A stretch of 64,000 bases of DNA from Gluconacetobacter sacchari. Lineage in GTDB: Bacteria; Pseudomonadota; Alphaproteobacteria; Acetobacterales; Acetobacteraceae. The notes beneath the pieces were generated by a model. That model had not been told where the DNA came from. It ran no database searches and saw only the letters and a program-made list of their open reading frames with translations. The stretch spans positions 62,001 through 126,000 of the forward strand of contig NZ_JABEQJ010000010.1 of NCBI RefSeq assembly GCF_014174255.1, given 5' to 3'. Shown here piece by piece: positions 20,143 to 29,705 of this stretch (positions within the stretch are counted from its first letter, which is position 1; each line of letters opens with the position of its first letter). A program made the position numbers and the translations under genes.

Positions 20143-20969
20143 CGTCCGACATCCAGCGCCTGTCCGAACCCACCATACAACGGTGGGCACTCCGAATTGA
20201 ATATGATGGTCGCCCCTTTGTCGGGTGGCAACGCCAGAGCGGTAACCTGTCCGTTCAACAGGTACTCGAAGATGCCGCCGCCCGATTGGCGAAAGGTCGG
20301 ACCGTCCCCAGCGTCACCGCCGGACGCACCGACGCAGGCGTGCATGCCACTGGACAGGTGGTGCATCTGGATTTTCCCTCAGCCACCGAGTTGACGGGCT
20401 CCAAAGTTCGCGATGCGCTGAACTTTCATATGAAACCCTATCCGGTCGCCATCGTGGATGCGGTGGCGGTGGACCACGCGTGGAACGCAAGGTTTTCCGC
20501 CAACCGCCGCTCCTATCGATACCGGATCCTGAACCGGCGAGGCCGTCTGGCGCTGGATGAAGGTCGCGTCTGGCTGGTCAAGCGCCCGCTGGATGCCGGT
20601 GCCATGGCCTTGGCCGCCCAACAATTGTTGGGTCGTCACGATTTTACCTCATTCCGGGCTAGCGCATGTCAGGCGGCAAGCCCCTTGCGTACACTGGACC
20701 GATTGGCCGTCACTCGCCTGGACGAGGAAATCGTGATAGAAGCCGACGCCCGTTCGTTCCTGCACCATCAGGTCCGCAACATGGTCGGCACGCTGAAACT
20801 GGTGGGCGAAGGCACTTGGCCCCCCGAACGCGTCGGCGAGGCGCTACGCACCTGTGATCGCCGCGCCGCTGGCCCGACAGCGCCGCCAGACGGCTTGTAT
20901 TTGACGGCCGTCGGCTATGACCCCGATCCGTTTTTATCATTGAATTCATGCAAGAATTTCAGAAAATAA
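20139..20969 (+). CDS. truA: tRNA pseudouridine(38-40) synthase
   Basis: Isomerises uridines 38-40 of the tRNA anticodon arm. It has 276 residues from GTG 20139, which overlaps the fmt stop by GTGA; the next in-frame start upstream lies within fmt. The catalytic Asp is in [15 protein letters not shown], and [15 protein letters not shown] and [14 protein letters not shown] are further family signatures. It ends five bases from a convergent membrane-protein gene. Confidence 0.95.
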   Translation: MTSDIQRLSEPTIQRWALRIEYDGRPFVGWQRQSGNLSVQQVLEDAAARLAKGRTVPSVTAGRTDAGVHATGQVVHLDFPSATELTGSKVRDALNFHMKPYPVAIVDAVAVDHAWNARFSANRRSYRYRILNRRGRLALDEGRVWLVKRPLDAGAMALAAQQLLGRHDFTSFRASACQAASPLRTLDRLAVTRLDEEIVIEADARSFLHHQVRNMVGTLKLVGEGTWPPERVGEALRTCDRRAAGPTAPPDGLYLTAVGYDPDPFLSLNSCKNFRK

Positions 20970-20973
20970 CGCT

Positions 20974-21612
20974 TCACCGCGTAGCATGCGCTGATGGTAA
21001 CGCCAGAAAATCCTGCCAAGGCGAATAATGCGGCGGCAACATTGACGAGAGCACGCCCAGCTCCATGATTACAGATGCAATCACGAGCACCAGTACGAGC
21101 GCACGCCACATGCTCAGCGCCAAGCCTACCCACGCAACGAACCAAGTCAGCCACAGATTATAGGCGAAAATGACCCCATTCAAGATCAATACCGAGTGCT
21201 CTACGCCGATTCCCGCCGGAACCAGTACGGCGACTATCGTGATCACCGCCAGCATCACGAACAATACCAGCCAGTCGCACCATAGCGCGGCCGCCATGTA
21301 ACGCGGCCATAAAGCTTCACGCGCCCATAGGCGCGCCAATAGTTGGGTCAGAACCACGGGGGCCAGAACAAGACAAAGTGAAAACAGGATCTTGGCGCCG
21401 CTTAATAGTGTCGGTGCCTGCGCCACCGTCAGTAGCCCTCCGACCAGCCAGAGGGCCACGCGTGGGGCCAACGCAGTCAGTACAGCATCAGGCGTCGCGC
21501 TAAAACAACCCATACCGTCACGCCGGCCACGACCCAGCAGCATCATACCCCGCGCGATCCCCCCGGGAGAGCCGGGCATCGGTCGAGGTGGAGTGCCCCG
21601 TCCCTGCATCAT
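20974..21612 (-). CDS. Uncharacterised multi-pass membrane protein
   Basis: A 212-residue protein with about five predicted membrane segments (for example VALWLVGGLLTVAQAPTLL, FSLCLVLAPVVLTQLLARLW, WLVLFVMLAVITIVAVLVPA, WLTWFVAWVGLALSMWRALV, LVLVIASVIMELGVLSSML). The Arg/Gly-rich N-terminus is predicted cytoplasmic. It recalls Yip1-type integral membrane proteins in layout only. ATG 21612 overlaps the dapE stop by ATGA, so it is translationally coupled to dapD-dapE. No function is assigned. Confidence 0.75.
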   Translation of the reverse strand: MMQGRGTPPRPMPGSPGGIARGMMLLGRGRRDGMGCFSATPDAVLTALAPRVALWLVGGLLTVAQAPTLLSGAKILFSLCLVLAPVVLTQLLARLWAREALWPRYMAAALWCDWLVLFVMLAVITIVAVLVPAGIGVEHSVLILNGVIFAYNLWLTWFVAWVGLALSMWRALVLVLVIASVIMELGVLSSMLPPHYSPWQDFLALPSAHATR

Positions 21613-22754
21613 GCCATCAGCCTTTCGATAAACGCGGCATATATATCGGTTAGCACCTGCAAATCGACGATAGGAACATGCTCATTGACTTTGTGCATGC
21701 TGGCGCCGACCAGCCCGAATTCTGCGACCGGGCAATAATGGCTGATAAAGCGCGCGTCCGACGTACCACCTCCCGTATCCAGCCGCGGCTGACGCCCGGT
21801 TACCTGCTGCACCGCTTCGAGCAGCATGTCCAGTTGCGGGGTCCGCGGCGTCAGGAACGCTTCACCGCTGACACGGATCTCAATTTCCGCCCCTGGCGCG
21901 TACGCCCGAACGCTCCGGGTTATCCAATGCGCCAGATCCTTGCCAGTATGCCGATCATTGAAACGGATGTTCAGCCTTGCCGACGCCCGGGCGGGAATGA
22001 CGTTGGTAGCGTCATTACCCACATCCACGCTGGTCACTTGCACGCTCGACGGTTCGAACCATTCCGTCCCTTCGTCTAACGGGTGGGCCGTCAGGTCTGA
22101 CAAAATCGCCATCAGACGGTGGATCGGATTGTCAGCACGTTGCGGATAGGCCACATGCCCCTGAACGCCATGCACGACGATGCGCGCGTTCAGACTGCCC
22201 CTTCGCCCGATCTTGACGACGTCGCCCATGCGATCAGGATTCGTCGGTTCGCCGACTACGCAGAAATCAGGGATCTGGCCGTTCACGGCCATCCATTCCA
22301 GCACCTTTACCGTACCGTAGGTCGCCGGCCCTTCTTCGTCGCCGGTAATTAGCAGGCTGACCGAGCCATTCAGCCGCTGCCTACCCCCTAGATGCCGCGC
22401 CACTGCGCCGACGAAAGCCGCGATGCCACCCTTCATGTCGCATGCACCGCGCCCATAGAGCACGTTGCCTCGCACTGCGGCATCGAACGGACCGCTGGTC
22501 CACCCCACATCACCCGGCGGCACCACATCGGTATGGCCAGCGAAACACAGATGCGGACCCGCCGTTCCCAGTCTGGCGAACAGATTAGGCGTCCGCTCCG
22601 CGCCATCGCCGAAGGGCAAGTCAATGACATCGAACCCGAGGCTGCGCAGGGCGTCGGCTAGGACGCCGATCGCCCCCCCTTTATCGGGCGTGATGGACGG
22701 CGCGCGTATCAGGTCCTGCGCCAGCGACAGCGCGTCGATCAGATCCGGCTCCAT
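21609..22754 (-). CDS. dapE: Succinyl-diaminopimelate desuccinylase
   Basis: Hydrolyses N-succinyl-LL-diaminopimelate to LL-DAP in lysine and peptidoglycan precursor synthesis. It is a dinuclear zinc M20 peptidase of 381 residues. Metal and catalytic signatures are FAGHTDVVPPGD (His, Asp), GRGACDMKGGIAAFVGA, LLITGDEEGPATYG (catalytic Glu) and TGGGTSDARF. ATG 22754 gives a normal N-terminus (DLIDALSLAQDLIRAPSITP). A TTG at 22769 overlapping the dapD stop is an alternative that would couple the two genes. Confidence 0.95.
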   Translation of the reverse strand: MEPDLIDALSLAQDLIRAPSITPDKGGAIGVLADALRSLGFDVIDLPFGDGAERTPNLFARLGTAGPHLCFAGHTDVVPPGDVGWTSGPFDAAVRGNVLYGRGACDMKGGIAAFVGAVARHLGGRQRLNGSVSLLITGDEEGPATYGTVKVLEWMAVNGQIPDFCVVGEPTNPDRMGDVVKIGRRGSLNARIVVHGVQGHVAYPQRADNPIHRLMAILSDLTAHPLDEGTEWFEPSSVQVTSVDVGNDATNVIPARASARLNIRFNDRHTGKDLAHWITRSVRAYAPGAEIEIRVSGEAFLTPRTPQLDMLLEAVQQVTGRQPRLDTGGGTSDARFISHYCPVAEFGLVGASMHKVNEHVPIVDLQVLTDIYAAFIERLMA

Positions 22755-22765
22755 CGTTGCGCCGA

Positions 22766-23611
22766 TCAATCGCGCAGCAATTCGTTGATCGAAGTCTTGG
22801 CACGCGTGCGCTCATCGACGCGCTTGACAATTACGGCACAGGCCAATGAGGGCAACGCGGCACCATCGGTGCCTGTCGGCTGGCGCGGCGGCAACGTGCC
22901 AGGCACAACGACGGAATAGGCCGGGACACGTCCAACAAAGACTTCGCCTGTCGCACGATCAACGATCTTGGTCGAGGCGCCCAAGAACACACCCATCGAT
23001 AAGACGCTTCCACGCTCCACAATCACGCCTTCGGCAACCTCGGACCGCGCACCGATGAAGCAATCATCCTCGATGATCACCGGTGCCGCCTGCAACGGCT
23101 CCAACACACCACCGATGCCAACGCCGCCACTGATATGGCAATTGCGCCCGATCTGCGCGCAGCTTCCGATCGTCACCCATGTATCGACCATGGTGCCGCT
23201 TTCGACACGCGCACCAGCATTGACGAAGCTGGGCATCAGGACGACACCGGGCGCCACGTAGGCTGAGCGCCGGACAATGGCACCGGGGACAGCACGGAAT
23301 CCTGCCTGTGTGAAATTTTCTTGATTCCAGTCGGCGAATTTCAGAGGCACTTTGTCGAAGAATGGTGCCGGAGCGGCCGGCATAACGCGGCTGTCATTCA
23401 GTCGAAACGACAACAAAACCGCTTTCTTTAGCCATTCATTGACTACCCAGCCGGCCTCGGTAGAGACGGCGACCCGCAGCAAGCCCGCATCAAGGCCACC
23501 CAGCGCCTGCTCGACCACCGCACGATCAGCACCAGTAGTGGTGGCGGAGAGCGTATCGCGCCGTTCCCACACCGCCTCAATATGAGGCCGAAGGGCGTGT
23601 TCGTCGTTCAT
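22766..23611 (-). CDS. dapD: Tetrahydrodipicolinate N-succinyltransferase
   Basis: Transfers succinate from succinyl-CoA to tetrahydrodipicolinate, the step before DapE partners in the lysine pathway. It has 281 residues. Left-handed beta-helix hexapeptide repeats run from about residue 105 to 230 ([40 protein letters not shown]). The N-terminal helical domain contains [23 protein letters not shown] 23611 is preferred to 23662 because GGAGG lies 10 bases upstream and length then matches the family. Confidence 0.96.
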   Translation of the reverse strand: MNDEHALRPHIEAVWERRDTLSATTTGADRAVVEQALGGLDAGLLRVAVSTEAGWVVNEWLKKAVLLSFRLNDSRVMPAAPAPFFDKVPLKFADWNQENFTQAGFRAVPGAIVRRSAYVAPGVVLMPSFVNAGARVESGTMVDTWVTIGSCAQIGRNCHISGGVGIGGVLEPLQAAPVIIEDDCFIGARSEVAEGVIVERGSVLSMGVFLGASTKIVDRATGEVFVGRVPAYSVVVPGTLPPRQPTGTDGAALPSLACAVIVKRVDERTRAKTSINELLRD

Positions 23612-23737
23612 ATCCTGCAATCCTCCGTCAGCGCGGGTCTGTCCGATATCCGTTGTTGCCATGTGGCGGGACCATGCGAAGGAAGCCTCGGCATGTCAAC
23701 GCATCTTCCTATGCACCGCCGCCGACCGTCGGCTCCG

Positions 23738-24694
23738 TTATTCGCCGCGAATCAAAGTACCGGGACCGGCCTCGGTGAAGAGTTCCAGCAGACAAGCATG
23801 AGGTACCCGCCCGTCCAGAATCACCGCCGCTCTAGCTCCTGCACGAACTGCCTCCAGGCAGGTTTCAACCTTCGGGATCATGCCGCCACTAATCATTCCG
23901 TTGGCAATGCCGCGCTTGGCCTCTTCGGCCGTCAGTTCTGGGATCAACACGCCGCTTTCGTCCAGTACTCCGGGCACATCAGTCAGCATCAGCAGCCGCG
24001 TCGCATTTACCGCGCCGGCGATCGCACCCGCTGCCGTATCCGCATTGATATTGTAGGTTTCGCCCATCTCACCGATGCCAACAGGGGCCACGACCGGTAT
24101 CAGTCCAGATCCCGATAAGGCGTAGAGAACACGCGGGTCAATGCGCACCGGCTCACCGACAAAACCCAGATCCAGCACTTCCTCGATCTGGCTATCGGCG
24201 TCGCGTACCTTGCGACGCAGGCGGCGCGCCGTGATCAGCCCGCCATCCTTGCCCGAAATCCCGACAGCCAGAGCCCCGGCCTGATTGATCAGGCCGGCCA
24301 CCTGCTTGTTGACCTTGCCCGCCAGCACCATCTCGATCACATCAACCATTGCGGCATCGGTAATCCGCAGACCGTCAACGAAGGTCGAAGGGATCTGCAA
24401 CCGCGTCAGCATCGCGCTAATTTGCGGGCCGCCCCCATGGACAACGACAGGATTGATCCCCACTAGCTTCAATAACGCAATGTCATGACCGAACGCATTC
24501 GACAGCGAATCGTCGACCATCGCGTGGCCGCCATATTTGACCACAATCGTATCGCCAGCGTAGCGACGCAAGAACGGCAGAGCCTGAGCCAGGACCGCCG
24601 CACGCTCCTGTGCTTCCTTCATCGTCTGTACGATATCGCCGGTTTTATCGCTCGTCGGTTGGTTCATCAGGTCATGCCCAGTGTCTTTGCTCAT
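23738..24694 (-). CDS. argB: Acetylglutamate kinase
   Basis: Phosphorylates N-acetylglutamate in arginine synthesis. It has 318 residues, with an N-terminal helix (about 20-40) typical of the arginine-inhibitable hexameric forms. The amino-acid kinase fold shows VVKYGGHAM, VVHGGGPQI, YNINADTAAGAIAGAV and LLMLTDVPGVLD, with C-terminal GMIPKVETCLEAV. It starts two bases after the engB stop, so the two are cotranscribed. Confidence 0.96.
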   Translation of the reverse strand: MSKDTGHDLMNQPTSDKTGDIVQTMKEAQERAAVLAQALPFLRRYAGDTIVVKYGGHAMVDDSLSNAFGHDIALLKLVGINPVVVHGGGPQISAMLTRLQIPSTFVDGLRITDAAMVDVIEMVLAGKVNKQVAGLINQAGALAVGISGKDGGLITARRLRRKVRDADSQIEEVLDLGFVGEPVRIDPRVLYALSGSGLIPVVAPVGIGEMGETYNINADTAAGAIAGAVNATRLLMLTDVPGVLDESGVLIPELTAEEAKRGIANGMISGGMIPKVETCLEAVRAGARAAVILDGRVPHACLLELFTEAGPGTLIRGE

Positions 24695-24696
24695 GA

Positions 24697-25383
24697 TCAG
24701 GATAAAATCAATTCATCCGTCTGCGGCAAGGCCAAGCTGGCTAGGCTGGCACGCAGCTCGGGTACGCCGAGTCCATTCTCGCTACTGGTCAGCAAGATCT
24801 CGGGATAGGCAGCGGGATGCTGACGTGCCAGATCGGCAACCTGTGCTCGCTTGACCTCCAAGGAACCCGGGCGAAGGGCATCGCATTTGGTCAGGACGAT
24901 TTCGAATGTAACGGCGGCGCGATCCAATAGGGTCATGATCTCGTGATCCGACGTCTTGATCTCGATCCGCGCGTCCAGAAGCAGGATGACACGCCGCAAG
25001 GTCGGGCGCCCGCGCAGATACGCGAACATCATACCCTGCCAATCTTCCTTCACGTCCTTAGCAGCCTTGGCATAGCCGTAGCCCGGCATATCCACCAGCG
25101 TTAGCCGGCCACCTAGGTCAAAGAAATTGAGCTGCTTCGTCCGACCTGGCTCGGACGAAGCACGAGCCAGCGCCTTTCGCCCGGTCAGGGCATTGATCAG
25201 ACTGGACTTACCGACATTCGACCGACCGGCGAACGCGATTTCCGGCGCGGCGGGCACCGGGAGCTGATCCAGCTTTTGTGCTCCGAAGAAGAAGTTGCAC
25301 GGTCCGGCGAACAACAACCGACCCGCCTCACGCAAGCGCTCATCTTCTTCAGGCGAGGACTGCGGGGCCACAAAATCCGACAT
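24697..25383 (-). CDS. engB: Ribosome biogenesis GTPase EngB/YsxC
   Basis: A small GTPase (228 residues) needed for 50S maturation. G1 is GRSNVGKSSLINAL, the switch region EPGRTKQLNFF, G3 DMPGYGYAKA, G4 TKCD and G5 TSSENGLG. It lies 10 bases downstream of yidC in the rpmH-rnpA-yidD-yidC run, a common alphaproteobacterial arrangement, and upstream of argB. Confidence 0.96.
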   Translation of the reverse strand: MSDFVAPQSSPEEDERLREAGRLLFAGPCNFFFGAQKLDQLPVPAAPEIAFAGRSNVGKSSLINALTGRKALARASSEPGRTKQLNFFDLGGRLTLVDMPGYGYAKAAKDVKEDWQGMMFAYLRGRPTLRRVILLLDARIEIKTSDHEIMTLLDRAAVTFEIVLTKCDALRPGSLEVKRAQVADLARQHPAAYPEILLTSSENGLGVPELRASLASLALPQTDELILS

Positions 25384-25393
25384 CAGACCAACC

Positions 25394-27166
25394 TTATTTC
25401 CGCCTGACCGTCGCCTGCGAGGGCGGAACGGCCGGCGTGATCACGCTCCGCGTACGACGCTGAATCATCATCTGCTGTGCCATCGTCAGCAGGTTGTTCC
25501 AACAATAATAGATCACCAAGCCCGCCGGCTGGCGCGCCATGAAGAAGGTGAACAGCACCGGCATCACTTGAAACACGCGCTGCTGAGCGGGATCCATAGG
25601 CGTCGGGTTCAGCTTCTGCTGTAGGAACATTGTCACGCCGAACAGGATTGGCCACGCGCCCAGTTGCAGATACGGCGACAGTAATGTCGGGTCCCAGTGG
25701 ATCAAGCCAAACAAGGTGAAGATATTGCTCAGGTCCGGGGCCGACAGGTCCTTGATCCAACCAAAGAACGGCGCGTGCCGCATCTCGATGGTAACATACA
25801 GATCCTTATACAAGCTCCAGAACACCGGAATCTGCACCACCATCGGAAGACATCCGGCAGCCGGATTCACGCCCTCCGTCTTATATAGCGCCATCATCTG
25901 CTGGTTCATGACCATCTGGTCGCTTTTATAACGCTCGCGGATCTCCTGAACCATGGGCTGAAGTTTACGCATCTTCGCCATCGAGCGGAACTGGCGTGTC
26001 GCCAACGGAAAGAACAACGCCTTGACCAACAGCGTGAAAGCCATCAGCGCCAGGCCGAAATTACCCAGTAGTGTATTCAAGTAGTCGAGTACATAGAAGA
26101 TCGGCCGGGTCAGGAACGCGAACCAACCGAAATCGACCGCCTTCCAGAAATCTGGGATATGCAGACTAGACTGATATTGCTCCAGCAGGCTGACTTCCTT
26201 GGCACCGGCAAAGACATGACTCGCCGTCGCGGCAGTCGCACCCGTACCGACCACAGTCGGCATCTGTGCAACGAAGCCGACCTGATAGAGTCCCGCCCCA
26301 CCATTCGCCTGGTATCCATAACTAGCCGTCACCGGCACGCCCTGCTGGGGCACCACCGCGGTCAGCCAGTATTTGTCGGTAATACCGGCCCAGCCACTCT
26401 GCCCTGCCGCGGTCCAGGAGGCATTGCTTGGCGGTGTCGCCCTGGTGCGCAGGCTTTTGTAGCTACTTTCGTCCAAGCGCCCATCGACCACCGAAATCGG
26501 CCCTTCATGCACCAAATAACCGCCGGTTTCCTCGGGGGTATAGGCCCGATTGACGCGGGAAAAGGGGTACAGTGACACCGATTGCGCCGAATGATTCACG
26601 ATTCGCTGCTCGATCGCGAACATGTAATGAGCGTCGATCGCAACCACGATCTGAAAGGTAACGCCATCGCCGTTATCCCACGACAGTGTCACTGGATGGT
26701 CGACCGTTAGCTTGGATGCGTCAGCGGTCCAGACTGTGGAGGCATCAGGCACACGTACCTGGCCGCCAGTCAGGTTCATCCAGCCGATCTCGACGTAATT
26801 GGGTTGCGGGTCGCGTGCGGCTTCCAGGATACGTACCAGCGGGCTACCTTTGGTTACCGTTTCGTGATAGTCGCGCAGTACTAGGTCATCCAGTCGCGCT
26901 CCCAACAGGTCGATTGACCCGCGCACGCTGGGAGCATCGATCTCCAGCCGGGTTTCCGCCTGCGGAGACGCGACCGACACAGGTTGGGAACTGACGCCTG
27001 CGACCGGCACGACCGAACGCGCCGCGTCAGATGGCGGCGTCTGCTGGCTAGTCCGCGCAGCCTGCTGCGCGACTTCTTGGTGGCTCTGCTTCGGCACGAA
27101 ATATTCAAAGCCAACCAGAACCATGGCGGAGAGTAACAACGCCACGATAAAGCGCTTGGTATCCAT
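25394..27166 (-). CDS. yidC: Membrane protein insertase YidC
   Basis: Inserts and folds inner-membrane proteins, alone or with SecYEG. It has 590 residues. The first membrane segment is RFIVALLLSAMVLVGFEYF. A large periplasmic beta-sandwich domain spans about 60-350. The conserved insertase core of five helices spans about 370-570 (FGLALMAFTLLVKALFFPLA with the hydrophilic-groove Arg near FRSMAKMRKLQPMVQEI, VNPAAGCLPMVVQIPVFWSL, FTFFMARQPAGLVIYYCWNN). The basic C-terminal tail may contact ribosomes. Confidence 0.97.
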   Translation of the reverse strand: MDTKRFIVALLLSAMVLVGFEYFVPKQSHQEVAQQAARTSQQTPPSDAARSVVPVAGVSSQPVSVASPQAETRLEIDAPSVRGSIDLLGARLDDLVLRDYHETVTKGSPLVRILEAARDPQPNYVEIGWMNLTGGQVRVPDASTVWTADASKLTVDHPVTLSWDNGDGVTFQIVVAIDAHYMFAIEQRIVNHSAQSVSLYPFSRVNRAYTPEETGGYLVHEGPISVVDGRLDESSYKSLRTRATPPSNASWTAAGQSGWAGITDKYWLTAVVPQQGVPVTASYGYQANGGAGLYQVGFVAQMPTVVGTGATAATASHVFAGAKEVSLLEQYQSSLHIPDFWKAVDFGWFAFLTRPIFYVLDYLNTLLGNFGLALMAFTLLVKALFFPLATRQFRSMAKMRKLQPMVQEIRERYKSDQMVMNQQMMALYKTEGVNPAAGCLPMVVQIPVFWSLYKDLYVTIEMRHAPFFGWIKDLSAPDLSNIFTLFGLIHWDPTLLSPYLQLGAWPILFGVTMFLQQKLNPTPMDPAQQRVFQVMPVLFTFFMARQPAGLVIYYCWNNLLTMAQQMMIQRRTRSVITPAVPPSQATVRRK

Positions 27167-27187
27167 CAGCGACCGGCCAGACTCTCG

Positions 27188-27463
27188 TTATCTGTGGGAG
27201 GAACAGCAGGAGGCCCGCGCGCAATCACGATCAGGCACGGGATCGTATCCACCGGTGTTCCAAGGATTGCAACGCAAGATCCGCCAACAGGCGAGAAACG
27301 CGCCACGCAATGGTCCATGACGACGAAACGCCTCCTGCGCATAATTGCTACAGGAAGGCACGAAACGGCAATTCGTTCCTAGAAACGGACTGACGAGCCT
27401 TTGATAGACGCGAATTGCCCCGACCAAGACCCAAACCGTGACCGCCCGAACCAGACGGCTCAC
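27188..27463 (-). CDS. yidD: Membrane protein insertion efficiency factor YidD
   Basis: A small (91 residues) membrane-associated protein that helps YidC-dependent insertion. The signature [29 protein letters not shown] shows the three conserved cysteines (Cys in TNCRF, PSCS and later RCNPW). An amphipathic N-terminal helix and GGYDPVP near the C-terminus complete the family pattern. Its start overlaps the rnpA stop by four bases. Confidence 0.95.
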   Translation of the reverse strand: MSRLVRAVTVWVLVGAIRVYQRLVSPFLGTNCRFVPSCSNYAQEAFRRHGPLRGAFLACWRILRCNPWNTGGYDPVPDRDCARASCCSSHR

Positions 27464-27810
27464 TTCGTCCCCCGCACGCCGGCTTTGCGCAAGGCCCGAC
27501 GCATATCTTCGACCAAGGACAAAAAATCGCGGCCCCGTGTTCCATCACGGCCGATCACGACCAGATCGACGCCCGTCAACTCCTGTTCGCGCGCCACAAC
27601 CCGCATAACCTCGCGCAAACGTCTGCGCGTGCGATTGCGGATGATGGCATTACCGACTTTCTTCGTTACGGTAAAACCGATCCTTGCCGGGTTCGCATCG
27701 TCACGACCCAATGCCTGAAGCACCAGCCCAGGAGACGGCACCTTGCGCCCCTTTGCTGCCACTCTGAGGAATTCGGCACGTTTCTTGAGACGGACGGAAC
27801 GGTCGGCCAC
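27460..27810 (-). CDS. rnpA: Ribonuclease P protein component
   Basis: The protein subunit of RNase P, which with the RNA processes tRNA 5' ends. It has 116 residues from GTG 27810, chosen because AGGGGG lies about nine bases upstream and the product then begins close to the family start ([17 protein letters not shown]). The conserved RNR region is [17 protein letters not shown]. An open frame extends further upstream through the rpmH region but is not coding. Order rpmH-rnpA-yidD-yidC is conserved. Confidence 0.94.
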   Translation of the reverse strand: MADRSVRLKKRAEFLRVAAKGRKVPSPGLVLQALGRDDANPARIGFTVTKKVGNAIIRNRTRRRLREVMRVVAREQELTGVDLVVIGRDGTRGRDFLSLVEDMRRALRKAGVRGTK

Positions 27811-27881
27811 TCTTCGCAGCCCCCTGTGCGATCTCCGGGTCCGGATCCCGATCGGGTCCGGAACGCGGCATAGCCTGACGA

Positions 27882-28016
27882 TCAGGCGGATAGACGCTTG
27901 CGCCCCTTGGAACGTCGATTTGCGATCACCTTGCGGCCACCGACTGTTTCCATACGGGCACGGAAGCCGTGACGGCGCTTGCGGACCAGTTTGGACGGTT
28001 GATAAGTGCGCTTCAC
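27882..28016 (-). CDS. rpmH: 50S ribosomal protein L34
   Basis: A basic 44-residue protein starting with GTG 28016: (V/M)[19 protein letters not shown] in two adjoining blocks, then [20 protein letters not shown] and RLSA. This is an end-to-end match to L34. GGGGAG lies about 8 bases upstream of the GTG. It heads the operon that continues with rnpA 71 bases downstream. Confidence 0.97.
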   Translation of the reverse strand: MKRTYQPSKLVRKRRHGFRARMETVGGRKVIANRRSKGRKRLSA

Positions 28017-28158
28017 GACGCCACTCCCCGATTGACAACAACAAATGCGTCGCGGCTAAACTCCACGACATGCCGAATCAGCCAGAAAGCTGCTCGGCCT
28101 GAGCCGCGCCTTATACGTCCCGTTTCCGGGCGCGTCAACGAGCAAGAAAAGAGCCGCG

Positions 28159-28404
28159 ATGCCAGGGCCAAAGACTGTTTTGGACGACGATCACGCCGAT
28201 CCACTATCCGGCTCCGACCTCGCGCCCGAGGCCCAGTCGCAGAACCAAGTCCTGCATGATGTGCGCGGTCAGCTGTCCCCGGCGTTGCTCTCTGCTGACC
28301 GATTGAGCCAGCACCCCGATCCAAAGGTGCGTGAACTCGCCGAACAGATCATCCGTTCGATCGAGCAGGCGGCCCGTCGCCTGAAAGACCTCCCTCTCCG
28401 CTAA
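28159..28404 (+). CDS. Small protein resembling a histidine-kinase DHp helix
   Basis: An 81-residue protein divergent from rpmH. Residues 31-50 (VLHDVRGQLSPALLSADRLS) look like the H-box of a HisKA dimerisation domain (typically HDLRxPL), with His33 in the phospho-acceptor position. Residues 54-78 (DPKVRELAEQIIRSIEQAAR) look like the second helix of the hairpin. There is no ATP-binding domain, sensor or membrane segment. It could be a phosphotransfer or kinase-binding decoy, or simply a helical hairpin. I know of similar short proteins in acetic acid bacteria only as hypothetical. Confidence 0.6.
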   Translation: MPGPKTVLDDDHADPLSGSDLAPEAQSQNQVLHDVRGQLSPALLSADRLSQHPDPKVRELAEQIIRSIEQAARRLKDLPLR

Positions 28405-28420
28405 TTCGTCAGGCTTTTAT

Positions 28421-28810
28421 TCAGAATCGTTGAATTAACTCAATTTTATACCCGTCAGGGTCTTCGACGAAGGCAATGATGGTAGTGCCGAATTTCACCG
28501 GGCCGGCCTCGCGTGTCACCTTGCCTCCGCCGACCCGCACTGCATCGACCACCGCCGCCACATCGGACACGCCGACCGCGAAATGCCCGAATCCGGTCCC
28601 GACCTCATATTCAGTGTCATGGCCCCAGTTGTAGGTTAGCTCGATTTCTGCCTGACCGGCCGCATTGTCAGCATATCCGATAAAGACCAAGGTATATTTG
28701 CCGTCAGGGACGTCTCGCCGGCGCAGTTCATGCATGCCTAGCAGCTTGTAGAAGGCGATGCTGGCATCCAGATTTCGGACACGCACCATCGTGTGCAGAT
28801 ACGAAGCCAT
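28421..28810 (-). CDS. gloA: Lactoylglutathione lyase (glyoxalase I)
   Basis: Converts the methylglyoxal-glutathione hemithioacetal to S-lactoylglutathione. It has 129 residues. Metal ligands appear as His in SYLHTMVRV, Glu in AEIELTYNWG, His in GTGFGHFAVGV and Glu in YKIELIQRF. ATG 28810 is favoured because GAGG lies six bases upstream; ATG 28822, overlapping the lpxI stop by ATGA, is possible. It is the last gene of the pyrH-to-lpxI run. Confidence 0.94.
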   Translation of the reverse strand: MASYLHTMVRVRNLDASIAFYKLLGMHELRRRDVPDGKYTLVFIGYADNAAGQAEIELTYNWGHDTEYEVGTGFGHFAVGVSDVAAVVDAVRVGGGKVTREAGPVKFGTTIIAFVEDPDGYKIELIQRF

Positions 28811-28818
28811 CGTCATCC

Positions 28819-29691
28819 TCATGCTATGGTGGCAGGCACGCCCGCCGCACCCACCCCTATCAAGAACAAGCCGGTCTCGTCCGCAGCGGCGATACAGCCG
28901 CCAGGATCGGTCAACAAGGTCGCGCCAGCCTGAAAGGCAATACCACGCAACCCTACTCCCGCCGCGCGTCTCACGGTATCTGGGCCAATCGTCGGCAGGT
29001 CGGCACGTCGATCCTGTCCAGGTTTGAGCATCTTGACCAGAACTCCGCCCGGCCGACCTGGTTGCCTACATTCCCCAGCCCGCAATAGCATGCGGTCGGT
29101 GCCTTCCACTGCCTCAACCGCCAAAACCAGCCCGTCCTGCACCACGCAGCCCTGCCCGATATCCAGCCGCCCGATTGCCTCGACGACATCCTGTCCATGA
29201 CGGATGTCGGCCAACGCCCCAGCATCGGGCTGAATTCGCCCCAACACACCGGACCTACCGACCGAACCGGACAAGAACTCGTGGGCACCGTGAACGACGA
29301 ACCCCTCTTCCGCCAGCACGCGCACGATCGCCGCTAGCAGCCCGTCATCACCAGAGAACAACGCCCGACCAATTCGCGCCATGATCCGCGCGCCCGTTGC
29401 ATCCGGCCGCAGATCAGAAAAGGATGGTCTGCGCACGGGACCAATAAGGACGATATCCCGGCATCCTTCCGCCCGCAGGCACGACAAGATCTCGCCAGCA
29501 GCGGCCAGCCGGACATAACGATGCGGCCAGGGTTCGATCACGCGCGGTTCTGCGAAATCCTGAAACCCGATGATGAAAACCTGGCGCCCAAGCGCTTCCA
29601 CAGCCCTCGCCACCTGACCCGGCAGTGGACCGCCGCCGGCCAGGATGCCCACGCAGTCTCCAGCCAGACGCGGCACATCACCGACATCCAT
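28819..29691 (-). CDS. lpxI: UDP-2,3-diacylglucosamine pyrophosphatase LpxI
   Basis: Cleaves UDP-2,3-diacylglucosamine to lipid X in lipid A synthesis. This is the alphaproteobacterial alternative to LpxH, formerly DUF1009. It has 290 residues. The N-terminal half opens with VGILAGGGPLPGQVARAVEA and includes DIVLIGPVRRPSF. The catalytic C-terminal half contains GRLDIGQGCVVQDGLVLAVE with the metal-binding acidic residues, then EGTDRML. It lies 14 bases downstream of lpxA, as in related genomes. Confidence 0.94.
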   Translation of the reverse strand: MDVGDVPRLAGDCVGILAGGGPLPGQVARAVEALGRQVFIIGFQDFAEPRVIEPWPHRYVRLAAAGEILSCLRAEGCRDIVLIGPVRRPSFSDLRPDATGARIMARIGRALFSGDDGLLAAIVRVLAEEGFVVHGAHEFLSGSVGRSGVLGRIQPDAGALADIRHGQDVVEAIGRLDIGQGCVVQDGLVLAVEAVEGTDRMLLRAGECRQPGRPGGVLVKMLKPGQDRRADLPTIGPDTVRRAAGVGLRGIAFQAGATLLTDPGGCIAAADETGLFLIGVGAAGVPATIA

Positions 29692-29705
29692 GTCGGCGTT
29701 CCGCC

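Noticed and set aside
27811-28071. rnpA extended upstream to 28071
   Set aside because: This would run antisense-free across rpmH in another frame; rnpA homology begins at GTG 27810, which has AGGGGG upstream.
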